Shown: piece by piece, positions 63,618 to 64,000 of the stretch
How the letters are laid out: every line of letters starts with the position of its first letter
Position numbering within the stretch: the stretch's first letter is position 1
NCBI GenBank assembly: GCA_030424975.1
Contig: JAUHVY010000001.1
Coordinates: 1,299,093 to 1,363,092 of the forward strand
Direction: 5' to 3'
Origin: Alphaproteobacteria bacterium
GTDB taxonomy: Bacteria > Pseudomonadota > Alphaproteobacteria > Micavibrionales > Micavibrionaceae
Length of the DNA: 64,000 nucleotides
Notes under the pieces: model-generated
Told to the model about the DNA's origin: nothing
Seen by the model: only the letters and a program-made list of their open reading frames with translations
The model's database searches: none
Program-made: the position numbers and the translations under genes

Positions 63618-64000
63618 CTGCATCGCTCCGTCGCTTTATATTGGTAAAGTTTAAAATCCTGCGTTCCGCCGACAATCGGTACATTAAAAGCGATTTGATT
63701 TTCAACGGGGATATCATCCTTTGCATATCTATATGCCCCTGCAATCACATTATCAGTCAATTCATAACGTGTAGATGTTTCAAGGAAATTATATTCCGCC
63801 TTCGCCCGATCACGAATGGCACGTAATTTCTCACGCGATGGCGGCGTTTCACCTGAACTTTGCAGCAACCCCTCGGCCGGATCATCCAACGGCCAGATTG
63901 TAAGCGATGGTGGCAAAACATTATGCACAACTTCGCACGGATCATAAATCGGTAACTTAAGATAAGCCCCGGGCAATTGCAGATAAATACGGGCGAAATC
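63614..64000 (-). CDS. Partial protein of the channel operon, 5' end outside the window
   Basis: The minus-strand frame is open from the window edge for 128 codons to a TGA at 63614. No convincing start is inside the window, so the N-terminus is missing. The visible part is soluble-looking, with PLDDPAEGLLQSSGETPPSR and a C-terminal KLYQYKATERCR. It forms an ATGA overlap with the secreted gene that precedes the channel, so all three probably share a transcript. No domain is recognised. Confidence 0.7.
   Translation of the reverse strand, partial: DFARIYLQLPGAYLKLPIYDPCEVVHNVLPPSLTIWPLDDPAEGLLQSSGETPPSREKLRAIRDRAKAEYNFLETSTRYELTDNVIAGAYRYAKDDIPVENQIAFNVPIVGGTQDFKLYQYKATERCR

Noticed and set aside
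1-64000. CRISPR arrays, insertion sequences, prophage or rRNA genes
   Set aside because: No regularly spaced repeats, transposase or integrase frames, phage genes or rRNA sequence were recognised on either strand.
1-64000. Predatory Micavibrio-type lifestyle inferred from the orphan proteins
   Set aside because: No hallmark attack or secretion genes are present in this window; the similarity is only in general gene arrangement.

Overview
This window looks like a chromosomal segment of a moderately low-GC alphaproteobacterium. Evidence: an elongator tRNA-Met of the alphaproteobacterial type, a pal-cpoB-tilS-ftsH-glmM neighbourhood, purA next to hisZ, a single-chain NADP isocitrate dehydrogenase, an OxyR/AhpC/AhpD block and a Flp-type pilin. 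I cannot name the genus. A Micavibrio-like lineage is possible, but nothing here proves it. Most genes are housekeeping, interspersed with a striking number of short, acidic, unrecognised single-gene units.

Layout. 1-8.7 kb: an unknown partial gene, purA, hisZ, glmM, an N-formylglutamate amidohydrolase-like gene on the other strand, ftsH and tilS. 8.7-14.6 kb: cpoB and pal, a SirB1-like TPR protein, a BON lipoprotein, yraN, rsmI and an LpoA-like lipoprotein. 14.6-17.1 kb: a DUF2946-like secreted protein, a His/Met-rich outer-membrane barrel and a TetR regulator. 18.6-22.1 kb: an oxidative-stress block (gloA, ahpD, nitroreductase, ahpC, with divergent oxyR). 22.1-28.5 kb: orphan proteins, trhO, a GST, a CnrYXH-like sigma/anti-sigma/sensor cassette with an EF-hand protein, and an AMIN-like lipoprotein. 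28.6-40.9 kb: a WecA-like transferase, a Flp pilin, MnmC split into two genes, an M3 peptidase, a CtlX-like hydrolase, a sterol-desaturase family protein, tsaC and an exonuclease-like protein. 41-53.2 kb: anmK, tyrS, an EamA transporter, a large AsmA/DUF3971 protein, bcp, an alpha/beta hydrolase, a cysteine desulfurase-ferredoxin-Dabb operon, a divergent LOG-like protein and icd. 53.3-64 kb: membrane and secreted unknowns, mnmA, tRNA-Met followed by a segmental duplication, an orphan LuxR-type regulator, a YihY/BrkB protein, and an operon encoding a pentameric ligand-gated ion-channel homologue with a secreted partner.

How the genes fit together. Several tRNA-modification genes occur (tilS, trhO, mnmA, mnmC/mnmD, tsaC), and the cysteine desulfurase could supply sulfur to MnmA. 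Envelope maintenance is represented by Pal/CpoB, FtsH, GlmM, AnmK, LpoA-like and DUF3971 proteins. Signalling and stress are represented by OxyR, an ECF sigma cassette, TetR, LuxR and the ligand-gated channel. The most unusual features are the ligand-gated channel operon, the tandem duplication that begins inside the 3' end of tRNA-Met, the LOG-like protein with two degenerate halves, and the set of scattered acidic orphan proteins. No rRNA, CRISPR array, transposase or integrase was seen.
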